Shown here piece by piece: positions 52,086-60,182 of a stretch of DNA of 64,000 nucleotides. The DNA lies in contig JACPDH010000028.1 in the NCBI GenBank assembly GCA_016184115.1, forward strand, positions 22,618 through 86,617, in the 5' to 3' direction. The notes under the pieces were generated by a model. The model was not told the origin of the DNA. It ran no database searches and saw only the letters and a list, made by a program, of their open reading frames with translations. The stretch is from Acidobacteriota bacterium (GTDB taxonomy: Bacteria; Acidobacteriota; Thermoanaerobaculia; Gp7-AA8). A program made the position numbers and the translations under genes. Within the stretch, counting starts at the first letter, position 1. The number at the start of each line of letters is the position of its first letter.

Positions 52086-54518
52086 ATGCGCACAAGGTCG
52101 CTATTTATCGCGGTTCTCATGCTGGCAGGAGTGCCACTCCTGGCGCAGAGCGCACACCAGTCGTACATCACCTACGACGACAGCGACTCGATTCTCGTTC
52201 AGAGCGATGGCCGCGAAGTCGATGCGCGGGTCAATCTTCCTGTCTATCCAGGTGACGAGATTCGTGCCGCGAAGCGTGGCCGGACCGAGCTGCGCCTCGC
52301 CGACGGCAACATCGTCGCGCTCGACCGCGATTCCGCGGTCCGCTTCGATTCCATGCTTCTGAACTTCGAGGAAGGAGGCGAGCAGACCGTCGTTGCGCTC
52401 CTTTCCGGACAGGTTCTCGTCTACAGACGATACGAAGGGAGCGAGCCCCTGCGACTCGATACTCCGAACGCGAGTTTCATCGCGGAGGCCGAGTCGATTT
52501 ATGGCGTCGAAACGAACTCCCGTGGCGTCGATATCGCAACGGTATTTGAAGGCTTGGTCGAGGTCAGGACGCCCGGAGGATCCGAGGTACTGCGCGCGGG
52601 CGACCGCGTGAAGATCGATCTGACCGGCATCTACGACCGCCGCGAGATCAGCAGCGTTTCCGGCACGGAGTTCGAACGCTGGTTCCTCGGCCGCGCGGAA
52701 CGTTATGCGAACCGTGAGAGCAGACATCTCGATTCGAGTCTCGCGTACGCGGAGGACGAGCTCAACGAGAATGGCCGATGGGTTTACGTCAAGGACTACG
52801 ACACCTGGGCATGGCGCCCCTACGTGTCGGCCGGATGGCGCCCTTACTACCACGGATACTGGGGCTGGGGCGCGAACGGCTCCTGCTGGATCAGCGACGA
52901 ACCGTGGGGCTGGGTTCCCTATCACTATGGCAACTGGTCCTATGTGAGCCACTACGGCTGGATCTGGTTCCCCGGTCACGTCTACGCTCCTGCCTGGGTG
53001 TACTGGGCGTGGGGACCGTCGTGGGTGGGCTGGGTGCCCTGGGGCTACTACAGCTACTACCCCGGTTACTACTCATGGCTTTACGAGCCCTACCGCGATC
53101 CGTACGTGCATGGCCATTACGGATTCCGTGGGAACATCACGGTCAACTCGAACGACCTCAGCGCCTACACCGTCGTCGACTCGCGAACACTGTTCTCGAA
53201 CCGTGCCGATCGAGCTGCGCTTACGGCTGACGCGGTTCGTGATCGCCTGGCACGTGATGGTGGGCGCGCAACGTTTACGAACCAGCCGACACGAGTGAAT
53301 CGTGCCGACTTAAGAGATCCGTCGACTGTCGTGGATCGGATCGTCCCCGGCAGCCGCGACGGAAGTGGTACCGGCAGCGGGGGTGCGGGGTCCTCAGGAG
53401 ATCTGACACAGTTCTTCCAAAGGGACCCCGCACTTTCGCAAGACGTGCGCAATCGCGTCACGCGTGGCCAGAGCCAGGGCGGAACGCGCGCGGGAAGCTC
53501 GCGTCCCGGCACGACGCTTCCGTCCGCAGGATCGAGCGCGTCGACTCCAGCCATGACGTCGAGTCCGCGCGGTGGACGGCCGTCGGGTGGAACGATCGAC
53601 CGTGGAGGCACGAGCGGAAGCGCGACTGGTTCCGCATCGACCGGTGGCACGACAACGAGCCCTCGTGGCGGCACTGGCAGCACGCTTCCTCGGGGAGGCG
53701 GTAGCACGAGCTCAGGGAGCGGAACGACTTACGGACCTGGCGTGAGCACTGGCGGCAGCGACTCCGGAGCTCAGCCTAACACACCGCCGCGTACGCGAGG
53801 CACGACTCCCAGGAACCAGGACACGGAATCTCCGTCCGACGAAAAGCCTCGCAGCGGAAGCGGTAGCGGGGCGAGTGTCGATCGCGGAGGCTCGACGAGC
53901 AGCACAACCCCTTCGAGCGGTGAATGGCGAGGGCGCCCTTCGCGCGCTGGGTCCGGAAGCGTGAGCTCCGGATCCTCGGGCGCGTCGCCTTCCGCCTCGT
54001 CCACGAGCAGCGGCCCGCGAACGGTCGTCCGCAGTGGATCGGGCGATCCGGTGAGCCGGCCAGCGGCGAGTGACAGCTCATCGTCGAGCTCCACGCCGTC
54101 GGGGGGGAGCTCCGGCGATTCGTGGCGCGGAGCGGGTGAGACCGTTCGGCGTGTGATCGGATCGATCGGCGGCGCGAGGCTGTCGCCCAGCACGAGCTCG
54201 AGCTCGTCAGGGAGCAGCGGTCGTGGCAGCAGCTCGAGCGCATCGGGGACCAGCGGTCGCGGTAATAGCACGAGCGGATCGGTTCGCGGAGGGGGCAGCT
54301 CCGGCTCGTCGTCTCACTCGAATCGCGGTGGAAGTGGCAGCTCCAGCAGCGTCAACCGGCCGTCATCGAGCAGCAGCGGTTCGTCGCGTCCGTCGGGCGG
54401 CAGCTCTTCCAGCTCCTCGGGGTCTTCGGGATCTTCAGGCTCGTCGAGCTCGTCAGGCAGTTCCTCCTCGAGCCCCCGTTCGGGTGGTGGAGGCGGCACG
54501 GTCAAGCGTGGCGATTAG
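52086..54518 (+). CDS. FecR domain / DUF6600 secreted protein with Ser/Gly-rich tail, 810 aa
   Basis: Signal peptide MRTRSLFIAVLMLAGVPLLAQ. A FecR-like domain (about 40-190) has PVYPGDEIRAAKRGRTELRLADGNIVALDRDS and VVALLSGQVLVYRR. A Trp/Tyr/Gly-rich DUF6600 domain (about 215-340) repeats W-x-P-Y-x-x-x-G-W: TWAWRPYVSAGWRPYYHGYWGWG and GWVPYHYGNWSYVSHYGW. The rest (about 430-810) is low-complexity Ser/Gly/Thr/Arg, ending GGGGGTVKRGD. This architecture is frequent in Acidobacteriota; the function is unknown, perhaps a cell-surface or matrix component. Its 3' end is followed by two terminator-like hairpins. Confidence 0.88.
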   Translation: MRTRSLFIAVLMLAGVPLLAQSAHQSYITYDDSDSILVQSDGREVDARVNLPVYPGDEIRAAKRGRTELRLADGNIVALDRDSAVRFDSMLLNFEEGGEQTVVALLSGQVLVYRRYEGSEPLRLDTPNASFIAEAESIYGVETNSRGVDIATVFEGLVEVRTPGGSEVLRAGDRVKIDLTGIYDRREISSVSGTEFERWFLGRAERYANRESRHLDSSLAYAEDELNENGRWVYVKDYDTWAWRPYVSAGWRPYYHGYWGWGANGSCWISDEPWGWVPYHYGNWSYVSHYGWIWFPGHVYAPAWVYWAWGPSWVGWVPWGYYSYYPGYYSWLYEPYRDPYVHGHYGFRGNITVNSNDLSAYTVVDSRTLFSNRADRAALTADAVRDRLARDGGRATFTNQPTRVNRADLRDPSTVVDRIVPGSRDGSGTGSGGAGSSGDLTQFFQRDPALSQDVRNRVTRGQSQGGTRAGSSRPGTTLPSAGSSASTPAMTSSPRGGRPSGGTIDRGGTSGSATGSASTGGTTTSPRGGTGSTLPRGGGSTSSGSGTTYGPGVSTGGSDSGAQPNTPPRTRGTTPRNQDTESPSDEKPRSGSGSGASVDRGGSTSSTTPSSGEWRGRPSRAGSGSVSSGSSGASPSASSTSSGPRTVVRSGSGDPVSRPAASDSSSSSSTPSGGSSGDSWRGAGETVRRVIGSIGGARLSPSTSSSSSGSSGRGSSSSASGTSGRGNSTSGSVRGGGSSGSSSHSNRGGSGSSSSVNRPSSSSSGSSRPSGGSSSSSSGSSGSSGSSSSSGSSSSSPRSGGGGGTVKRGD

Positions 54519-54527
54519 CGCCAACAG

Positions 54528-54545
54528 CCTGAGCTAAAGTTCAGG
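54528..54545 (+). terminator. Hairpin after the FecR/DUF6600 gene
   Basis: CCTGAGCT-AA-AGTTCAGG, eight pairs (one G-T), ten nt after the stop codon, followed by CCATTTCG. Its sequence resembles the outer ends of the nested repeat at 58764-59136 (CCTGAACTTA/TAAGCTCAGG), so it may be a repeat-derived terminator. Confidence 0.45.
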
Positions 54546-54581
54546 CCATTTCGATTAGCCCGGAAGAGCCAAGGAATGCGC

Positions 54582-54599
54582 GCCGGCGATTGCGCCGGC
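54582..54599 (+). terminator. GC-rich hairpin, possible second terminator
   Basis: GCCGGCG-ATTG-CGCCGGC, seven pairs, followed by CCGTTTCCATTTCG. It lies 48 nt before the small membrane protein gene, so it could also be part of that gene's leader. Confidence 0.4.
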
Positions 54600-54646
54600 C
54601 CGTTTCCATTTCGCGCCCGGTGCGTCAGCCCATACAATGGCCGCGG

Positions 54647-54913
54647 ATGGCGATCGCGATTCTCTTCATCATCTACTGCCTCGAGGCCGGTGCATTTTTC
54701 TCGCTCGTTCCATGGACGAGATTCTGGAGCTTCCATCCGATCCTGCACGCGAGCCCGACGCTTGCGATGATTGCGGACAACCTCTACGTGCGCGGTCTCG
54801 TGAGCGGTTTCGGCCTTGCGCATTTCATCGTCGCGTTCCGCGAGCTTGCATCGATTCTCGAGCAGCGACGTGCGCGTGCGCGCGACCAGGCGTCCGGGCG
54901 CGATATCATCTGA
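54647..54913 (+). CDS. Small membrane protein, 88 aa, unknown
   Basis: Starts with a hydrophobic helix (MAIAILFIIYCLEAGAFFSLVPW), followed by a hairpin of polar residues and a second hydrophobic part (NLYVRGLVSGFGLAHFIVAFREL), then a basic C-terminal tail. No family recognised. A TACAAT box is centred about 12 nt before the ATG, so translation may be nearly leaderless. The next gene, an NtrC-type regulator, begins 12 nt downstream, so they are probably cotranscribed; a role as membrane partner of the regulator is only a guess. Confidence 0.7.
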   Translation: MAIAILFIIYCLEAGAFFSLVPWTRFWSFHPILHASPTLAMIADNLYVRGLVSGFGLAHFIVAFRELASILEQRRARARDQASGRDII

Positions 54914-54925
54914 GCCGGTGCCGCG

Positions 54926-56302
54926 ATGAAGAGCGTTCTGATCGTCGAGGACAAGGACTCGCTCGCGAGGATGCTGCTCGAGACGATGCGATCGGAAGGG
55001 CTCAATGCCGAGTGGATCGCGAGCGGTGCCGAGGCGATTCGCCGTATCCGCAAGGGAGCGCGCTACGCGGCAATCGTCAGCGACTTGCGCCTTCCGGGCG
55101 CGACCGGCGCTGAGGTCCTCCGCGAGGCGAAGGAAGCAGATCCCGACTGTCCCGTGATCGTGATGACCGGATACGGCACGATCGAGGACGCCGTCGAGGC
55201 GATGAAACTCGGTGCGAGCGACTTCATCCAGAAGCCGGTCGACATCGACTACCTCGTTCTCCTGATTCGCCGAGGCATCGAGCGGCGGAGCCTCCGCCGC
55301 CAGAACATGCTGCTGCGCGAAGATTCGGGCAGCCGCCCTCGCTTTCCCGCAATCGTCGGAGATTCGGGAGCAATGCTCGAGGTCGCGAAGCAGGTCCGCC
55401 GCGTCGCGGAAACCGACGCAACCGTACTGCTCCAGGGAGAGACTGGAACCGGCAAGGAGCTCTTTGCGCGCGCGATCCACGAGTTGAGCGCGCGCCGCGA
55501 TGGCCCGTTCGTCGCGATCAACTGCGCCGCGATTCCCGACACACTGATCGAGAACGAGCTCTTCGGACACGAGCGAGGTGCATTCACCGGCGCGACCGGC
55601 AGGCAGGTTGGACGCTTCGAGCTCGCTGACGGTGGAACTGTATTCCTCGATGAGATCGGCGAGCTGGGACAAAGCGTTCAGGCGAAGATTCTCCGCGTCC
55701 TCCAGGACCGTACGTTCGATCGGATCGGAGGCGCGACGCCCATCGAGGTCGACACGCGGATCGTATGCGCGACGAATCGCGATCTCGCGAAATCAGTCGC
55801 TGAGGGGGTGTTCCGCGACGATCTCTACTACCGCATCAACACGTTTCCTATCGTGGTGCCGCCGCTTCGTTCGCGGAGAGGCGACATCGACGCAATCGCA
55901 GATCACTTCGTGGAGAAGTGCGGGCGCGAGCTTGGGCGGCGCGGCGTCAGGCTCTCGGAGGAGGCGAGGGTACTGCTTCGCGACTACGACTGGCCGGGCA
56001 ACGTCCGCGAGCTGGAGAACTGCATCGAACGTGCGCTGATTCTCGCCGATGGCGACCTCATCGGCCCAGGCGATCTGCGGCTTTCGTCGCGCGGAGCCCG
56101 ACCGGAAGAGCTGCTGCGGCAGGCGTTCGACCTTTCGGGACCGCTCGACGCTGCCGTCGCGCGCGTGGCCGCCGTCGTCGAGGCGATCAGGATTCGCGAA
56201 GCGCTCGAGCGATCCGCCTCACGTGGAGAGGCCGCCGAAGCGCTCGGCATCTCGCCGCGGGCCCTCGCCACGAAGATCAAGGAGCTGGGGATCGAGGGAT
56301 GA
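54926..56302 (+). CDS. Sigma-54-dependent NtrC-type response regulator, 458 aa
   Basis: Receiver domain (1-120): [14 protein letters not shown], phospho-acceptor Asp in [13 protein letters not shown], Thr in [31 protein letters not shown]+ domain (about 145-370): Walker [17 protein letters not shown], the sigma-54 contact loop [15 protein letters not shown] with GAFTGA intact, Walker [10 protein letters not shown], and arginine fingers in [10 protein letters not shown]-terminal Fis-type HTH (about 415-455): [21 protein letters not shown]. It activates sigma-54 promoters after phosphorylation; no kinase is adjacent. The TGA stop overlaps the first heptad of the downstream array. Confidence 0.94.
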   Translation: MKSVLIVEDKDSLARMLLETMRSEGLNAEWIASGAEAIRRIRKGARYAAIVSDLRLPGATGAEVLREAKEADPDCPVIVMTGYGTIEDAVEAMKLGASDFIQKPVDIDYLVLLIRRGIERRSLRRQNMLLREDSGSRPRFPAIVGDSGAMLEVAKQVRRVAETDATVLLQGETGTGKELFARAIHELSARRDGPFVAINCAAIPDTLIENELFGHERGAFTGATGRQVGRFELADGGTVFLDEIGELGQSVQAKILRVLQDRTFDRIGGATPIEVDTRIVCATNRDLAKSVAEGVFRDDLYYRINTFPIVVPPLRSRRGDIDAIADHFVEKCGRELGRRGVRLSEEARVLLRDYDWPGNVRELENCIERALILADGDLIGPGDLRLSSRGARPEELLRQAFDLSGPLDAAVARVAAVVEAIRIREALERSASRGEAAEALGISPRALATKIKELGIEG

Positions 56303-56513
56303 ACGCGGAGCGCGGAATGCGGAATGCGGAATGCGGATTGCGGATTGCGGAACTGATTGATCGCCGCACGAGTGCGCGTTTGTGCGCCGTCAGGGCTCGT
56401 TAGGCTAGCCGAGAGAATCCGCGCACCATTCCTTCGCGGCTCGCGTTTCGCGGTCCACATTTCGCGTTTCGCGGCCCACATTTCGCGTTTCGCATTCCGC
56501 GTTCCGCGTTTTC
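56301..56513. repeat. Heptad inverted array (GAAYGCG family) between the ntrC-like gene and a small gene
   Basis: Left arm 56301-56356 has eight units starting with the GA of the ntrC-type TGA stop (GAACGCG, GAATGCG, GATTGCG). An 87-nt core follows. The right arm 56444-56513 has ten units (CGTTTCG, CATTTCG, CATTCCG) and ends inside the stop codon of the opposite gene. Both convergent genes therefore run into an arm. Confidence 0.88.
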
Positions 56514-56754
56514 ACCAGTGGTCTTCGACCACCTGAGGAAACGCCCACCGCGCCTCGCGCAGCTCGGATTCGAGGAGCTCGGGGTCGATCGTTCCGTCGA
56601 GTTGAAGGATGTCCCAGTTCGCGAGCCACATTGGGTTGACATAGGGGAGGACGTTGACGTGGCGGACGCGGCACTCGAGCCCGTGCGCCTCGAAGCGGGC
56701 GTTCATGTGTGCGACGACCTCACTCGCCGTCGGGAATCCGTCCTGGTTAGGCAA
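56512..56754 (-). CDS. Hypothetical protein, 80 aa, TTG start
   Basis: The start is a TTG preceded by a strong GAGGAGG five nt upstream, which decides it; the frame is open further but only through repeat sequence. The product (PNQDGFPTASEVVAHMNARFEAHGLECRVRHVNVL..., ending WAFPQVVEDHW) is soluble and acidic, with a hydrophobic middle PYVNPMWLANWDILQLDG. No known family. It lies between two heptad arrays, both of the GAAYGCG family, and its TGA overlaps one arm. Confidence 0.6.
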   Translation of the reverse strand: MPNQDGFPTASEVVAHMNARFEAHGLECRVRHVNVLPYVNPMWLANWDILQLDGTIDPELLESELREARWAFPQVVEDHW

Positions 56755-56783
56755 TCGCGCCTCCTCGAGGTGTGGAGTTCGAA

Positions 56784-56930
56784 GTGCGGAATGCGGATTG
56801 CGAATTGCGGAATGCGGAATTAGAGGCGTGCCATCTCGCCACTCTCGTCGCCCCGCATTTCGCGTTCCGCATTCCGCGTCTCGCATGTCGCATGTCGCGT
56901 TCCGCGTTCCGCATTCCGCGTTTCGCGTTC
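56784..56930. repeat. Heptad inverted array (GAAYGCG family) before the amidohydrolase stop
   Basis: Left arm 56784-56818 has five units (GTGCGGA, ATGCGGA, TTGCGAA). The right arm 56851-56927 has eleven in-phase units (TTCCGCA, TTTCGCG, TGTCGCA), so the arms are unequal. On the minus strand the amidohydrolase stop runs directly into it as TGAACGCGAAACGCGG. Confidence 0.85.
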
Positions 56931-58338
56931 ACTTCTTCAGGCTTGCCAGTACCTTGTCGCGGATAGCATCCGCCTCGGCGCTCGCCTTCTTCGCATCGAC
57001 TGTCTTGATCTTGCGGTCCTTCATCAGCACCTTGCCGTCGACGATCGTCGTCGTGACGTCATCGCCCGACGCGGCGTAGACGATCGCGGACTCGATCGAG
57101 TAGATGGGGCGGACGCTCGCCGACGAAAGGTCGACGACGATGATGTCGGCGCGCTTGCCACTCTCGATCGTGCCGATCTTGTCGGCGAGGTTGAGTGCCT
57201 TCGCGCCGCCGATCGTCGCGAGCTCGAGCACGGCGCGCGCCGACAGCGCCTTCGGATCCTTCCGCAGAACCTTCTGGAGTCTTGCCGCGCTCGCCATCTC
57301 CTCGATCATGTCGAGATTGTTGTTCGAGCCGGCGGGGCCGTCAGTTCCAAGTCCAATGTCGACGCCCGCTGCGGCAAATACGCCGAGAGGCGCGAGCCCC
57401 GAGGCGAGCATCATGTTGCTTTCGGGGCAGTGCACGACGCTTGTTCCGCGTTTCGCGAATGTCTCCGCCTCACCTCGAGTCAGCCACACGCCATGGGCAG
57501 CGATCACGTCGTCGCCAAGGAATCCGATCGACTCGAGGTAGTCGCCCGGAGTCTTCCCGTCATGCGCTTTACCGACCTGCGTTAGCTCGTCCGTCGTCTC
57601 GGAAACGTGAATTAGTATCGGCGTCTGATTCGCAGTGGCGAACGCGCGCACTTCGCGGAGGTGCTCCGTGGAAACTGTGTAAGGCGCGTGCGGCGCGATC
57701 GCGGCGACGACGAGGGGATCTCCCTTGAACTCGTCCGCGAATTTCTTCATGTACGCCATGCCGTCCGCCCACGTCTTGTTGTCGGGCGCGGGGAAATCGA
57801 TGAGCGTTTCGCCTGCGACGCATCGAAGACCCGCCGCCTTCGCTTCGCGCGCGATGTCGGCCTCGAAGTAGTACATGTCGGCGAACGTCGTCGTGCCGGA
57901 GGCGATCATCTCCGCCGCCGCGAGGCGCGTTCCGACGCGTACGAACTCGCGATCGACGTTCTTCGCCTCGGCCGGGAAGATGAAATTCTGCAGCCAGTCC
58001 ATCAAGTCGCGGTCGTCCGCGATGCCGCGAAAGAGCGTCATCGGCACGTGCGTGTGCGCGTTGACGAAGCCGGGGAGAATCGCGCCCCCGCGCGCGTCGA
58101 TGACCTCCGTCGCAGTCCACGCCGCTTCGATGTCACGCGAAGTGCCAACAGCCGCTATCGCGCTTCCTTTGATCGCGACCGCGCCGTTTTCCACGTTCGG
58201 TCCCGCCATCGTCAGCAACGTTCCGCCGCGCACGATGAGGTCGGCCTTCTGCTTCGCAGGCTGCGGCGTGCCTCCGGCGAGCGCCGCGGACGGAACCAGA
58301 ATCAACGCAAAGAGTGCGGTACGTAGGCTGCGGTTCAT
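56929..58338 (-). CDS. Secreted amidohydrolase (MTA/SAH deaminase-like), 469 aa
   Basis: Signal peptide MNRSLRTALFALILVPSAALAG, unusual for this mostly cytoplasmic family, so it is probably periplasmic. Metal ligands: His-x-His in ILPGFVNAHTHVPMTLFRG, His in ILIHVSETTDEL and the Asp in IGLGTDGPAGSNNNLDM; IAPHAPYTVS provides another conserved His. The domain order is that of S-adenosylhomocysteine/5-methylthioadenosine deaminases and chlorohydrolases. Substrate uncertain. The start codon overlaps the cytidine deaminase stop (TGATG), so the two are coupled; together they suggest salvage of nucleosides or purine derivatives. Confidence 0.85.
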   Translation of the reverse strand: MNRSLRTALFALILVPSAALAGGTPQPAKQKADLIVRGGTLLTMAGPNVENGAVAIKGSAIAAVGTSRDIEAAWTATEVIDARGGAILPGFVNAHTHVPMTLFRGIADDRDLMDWLQNFIFPAEAKNVDREFVRVGTRLAAAEMIASGTTTFADMYYFEADIAREAKAAGLRCVAGETLIDFPAPDNKTWADGMAYMKKFADEFKGDPLVVAAIAPHAPYTVSTEHLREVRAFATANQTPILIHVSETTDELTQVGKAHDGKTPGDYLESIGFLGDDVIAAHGVWLTRGEAETFAKRGTSVVHCPESNMMLASGLAPLGVFAAAGVDIGLGTDGPAGSNNNLDMIEEMASAARLQKVLRKDPKALSARAVLELATIGGAKALNLADKIGTIESGKRADIIVVDLSSASVRPIYSIESAIVYAASGDDVTTTIVDGKVLMKDRKIKTVDAKKASAEADAIRDKVLASLKK

Positions 58339-58730
58339 CAATCCTCCAGGCTGAAGGAGAAGGGGCGAGGAAGCAGCTCGGAGAGCTTCATCGTCTCGGC
58401 CTTTCCGTCGAGATTCGCAATCGTTACATCGATGTCGCCGCAGTACTCCCATAGGAGCTGGCGACACGGGCCGCACGGGCTCGCCGGGTTCTCACTTTGC
58501 GTCACCACGGCGATCGCAGTGAATTTCCGGTCGCCTGCGGCGATGGCCGAGAGCAACGCAACGCGCTCCGCGCACACGGTCAGCGCGTAGGTGCAGTTTT
58601 CCACGTTGCAGCCTCGGTACACCCTGCCGTCGGTCGTCAGCAGTGCTGCACCAACTTTGTACTTCGAGAAGGGAGCGGACGCATTGTCGCGTCCGAGGCG
58701 TGCTTCTTCGATCAGTGCCTTCTTGTCCAT
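58338..58730 (-). CDS. cdd: Cytidine deaminase, 130 aa
   Basis: Zinc motif in two parts: NCTYALTVCAERVALLSA (Cys-Ala-Glu with the catalytic Glu) and SPCGPCRQLLWEY (PCxxC), both complete. Length matches the homotetrameric form (about 130 residues). It converts cytidine and deoxycytidine to uridine and deoxyuridine. GAGGAG lies just before ATG 58730. It is the first gene of a two-gene unit with the amidohydrolase. Confidence 0.94.
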   Translation of the reverse strand: MDKKALIEEARLGRDNASAPFSKYKVGAALLTTDGRVYRGCNVENCTYALTVCAERVALLSAIAAGDRKFTAIAVVTQSENPASPCGPCRQLLWEYCGDIDVTIANLDGKAETMKLSELLPRPFSFSLED

Positions 58731-58763
58731 ACGCTCCTCACCCTTTCCCGCGCGAGTTAGCCC

Positions 58764-59136
58764 CAATGGCCTGAACTTAGGGACGAAAAACTCAAAGTTA
58801 GAACGTAGAACGATGAACGTTGAACCGTGAACCCCCCGCCCGGGGCCGTTTTCTGCTGCGAAAGTCGCTGAGAGTTGGTCACGCCGAGACCTGATGTCGT
58901 CCCGACGAGCAGCGCGAGGAGGGACCTCTCAGGTTGCGACTCGCTCGCCACTGGCGAAGTGGCACGTTGCACGAGGGTACCAACCTGCGAGATCCCTCCT
59001 CGCTCCGCTCGTCGGGATGACAACTCGCGAACGCTTTGGTCATCGGTGGCCGGCGAGCGCCGGTGGGGCCTGGGTTCAATCTTCATCCTTCACCGCTCTA
59101 ACTTCAGCCTCTACCTCTTAAGCTCAGGTCATTGGA
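58764..59136. repeat. Four-level nested inverted repeat with heptad arms
   Basis: From outside in: CCAATGGCCTGAACTTA (58764) pairs with TAAGCTCAGGTCATTGG (59118-59134); heptads AAAGTTA, GAACGTA, GAACGAT, GAACGTT (58794-58835) pair with the right arm 59072-59106; a 42-46-nt inverted repeat starting TGTCGTCCCGACGAG (58895-58940 with 58980-59021); and an innermost hairpin GCCACT-GGCGA-AGTGGC. No gene is present. It separates cdd from a further gene-free stretch. Confidence 0.75.
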
Positions 59137-59442
59137 GCAAGCCCGGTGCTTCAGACCGCATCCCGGAGCTCAACCTCCGCGCTGACACGGCGTCATTCCC
59201 CCGCGGCGGGGCTTCATGCTGTCCCGTGGTCCCAAGGGTCGTTGATTTTAGCAGAGCGCCTCGACTGAGGTTCCAGTACCGCGGGCTGTACGCGAGAATC
59301 GGGGGAAGTTGAACAAGTCTATGGGCGATTCAGGAACGGCACGTTTCGTCGTGGAAGCAGGGTTTTCGACTGTTGCCCCGTCATTCTTCATCCATGTGAA
59401 GAACAAGTGCATGAACTGCTAGAGGTTACATGCTGGCTGTAA

Positions 59443-59517
59443 GGCGGAGCGATGCTAACCTAATGGAAACATTGAGTTTCCACGATTTGCCCAACTCGTT
59501 GTGCAAGTTGCTCCGCC
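59443..59517 (-). other. Possible structured three-way junction downstream of tsaC
   Basis: The 410 bp between the nested repeat and the tsaC stop (59137-59546) hold no convincing gene. Within them, an outer stem GGCGGAG/CTCCGCC encloses two hairpins, TGGAAAC-ATTGA-GTTTCCA and CAACT-(9 nt)-AGTTG. On the minus strand it would be the 3' end of the tsaC-recN transcript, so it may be a terminator or a structured RNA. Confidence 0.35.
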
Positions 59518-59546
59518 CGACCGCGTTCCAGCCATTCCGGTGTTTT

Positions 59547-60182
59547 TCACAGCGATTTCCGCGCCTTTTTCCACAGTTCCTGTGAAAAGTCGAAACTGCC
59601 CGCGCGAATGACGGTTGGAGCGTCATTGCAGAAGCTCACGATCGTCGAAGGCTGGCCTTCGAGCACGCCCGCATCGGCGATCCCGTCAACGCGCTCGACG
59701 ATCTCGTGAGGAATCGTGTCGACCGACGTCGCGGGAAGTTGTCCGGCGTAGTTCACGCTCGTCGAGGCGACGGGACCGGCGAGCGTCGCAAGCCCTCGGA
59801 GCCAGCTCGAGGCCGGCACCCGCACGCCGATCGTCCGCGCGCCGCAGCTCGCGGCGACCGGCTCGCGAAGTGGGAGGATTGCCGTCAGCGGCGCAGGCCA
59901 GATCGCGTCGAGCGCCGCTCGAGTTGATTCGTCGATCTCGACGCCGAGGTCGATAGCTTGCGCGAGCGACGCACAGAGAACGATGAGCGGCTTCGGGCCT
60001 TCGCGCACCTTGCACGCCTGAATCCGGGCGATGGCGTTGGCGTCGACGGCAGAAGCGTGAAGGCCGTAGAGCGTGTCAGTCGGAATTATGACGACGCCGC
60101 CGTCCCGCACGACGCCTGCGATCGCGTCGAGCAACACGAAGTCGGGTTCGCCATCGATGCGCCAGCGAAGCGGACGTTTCAT
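59547..60182 (-). CDS. tsaC: L-threonylcarbamoyladenylate synthase (TsaC/Sua5/YrdC type), 211 aa
   Basis: YrdC domain throughout: GVVIIPTDTLYGLHASAVDANAIARIQACKVREGPKPLIVLC with the substrate-binding Lys-x-Arg region, then LREPVAASCGARTIGVRVPAS and VASTSVNYAGQLPATSV, which carries the conserved Ser-x-Asn. It makes the activated threonylcarbamoyl group for the t6A modification of tRNA; length 211 fits TsaC rather than the longer Sua5. The ATG overlaps the recN stop by 4 nt (ATGA at 60179-60182), so recN and tsaC form one transcription unit. Confidence 0.92.
   Translation of the reverse strand: MKRPLRWRIDGEPDFVLLDAIAGVVRDGGVVIIPTDTLYGLHASAVDANAIARIQACKVREGPKPLIVLCASLAQAIDLGVEIDESTRAALDAIWPAPLTAILPLREPVAASCGARTIGVRVPASSWLRGLATLAGPVASTSVNYAGQLPATSVDTIPHEIVERVDGIADAGVLEGQPSTIVSFCNDAPTVIRAGSFDFSQELWKKARKSL

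Noticed and set aside
59540..59590. Replication origin (DnaA-box-like TTTTCCACA and lower GC)
   Set aside because: Only one or two poor matches, partly inside tsaC, with no dnaA, dnaN or gidA nearby.
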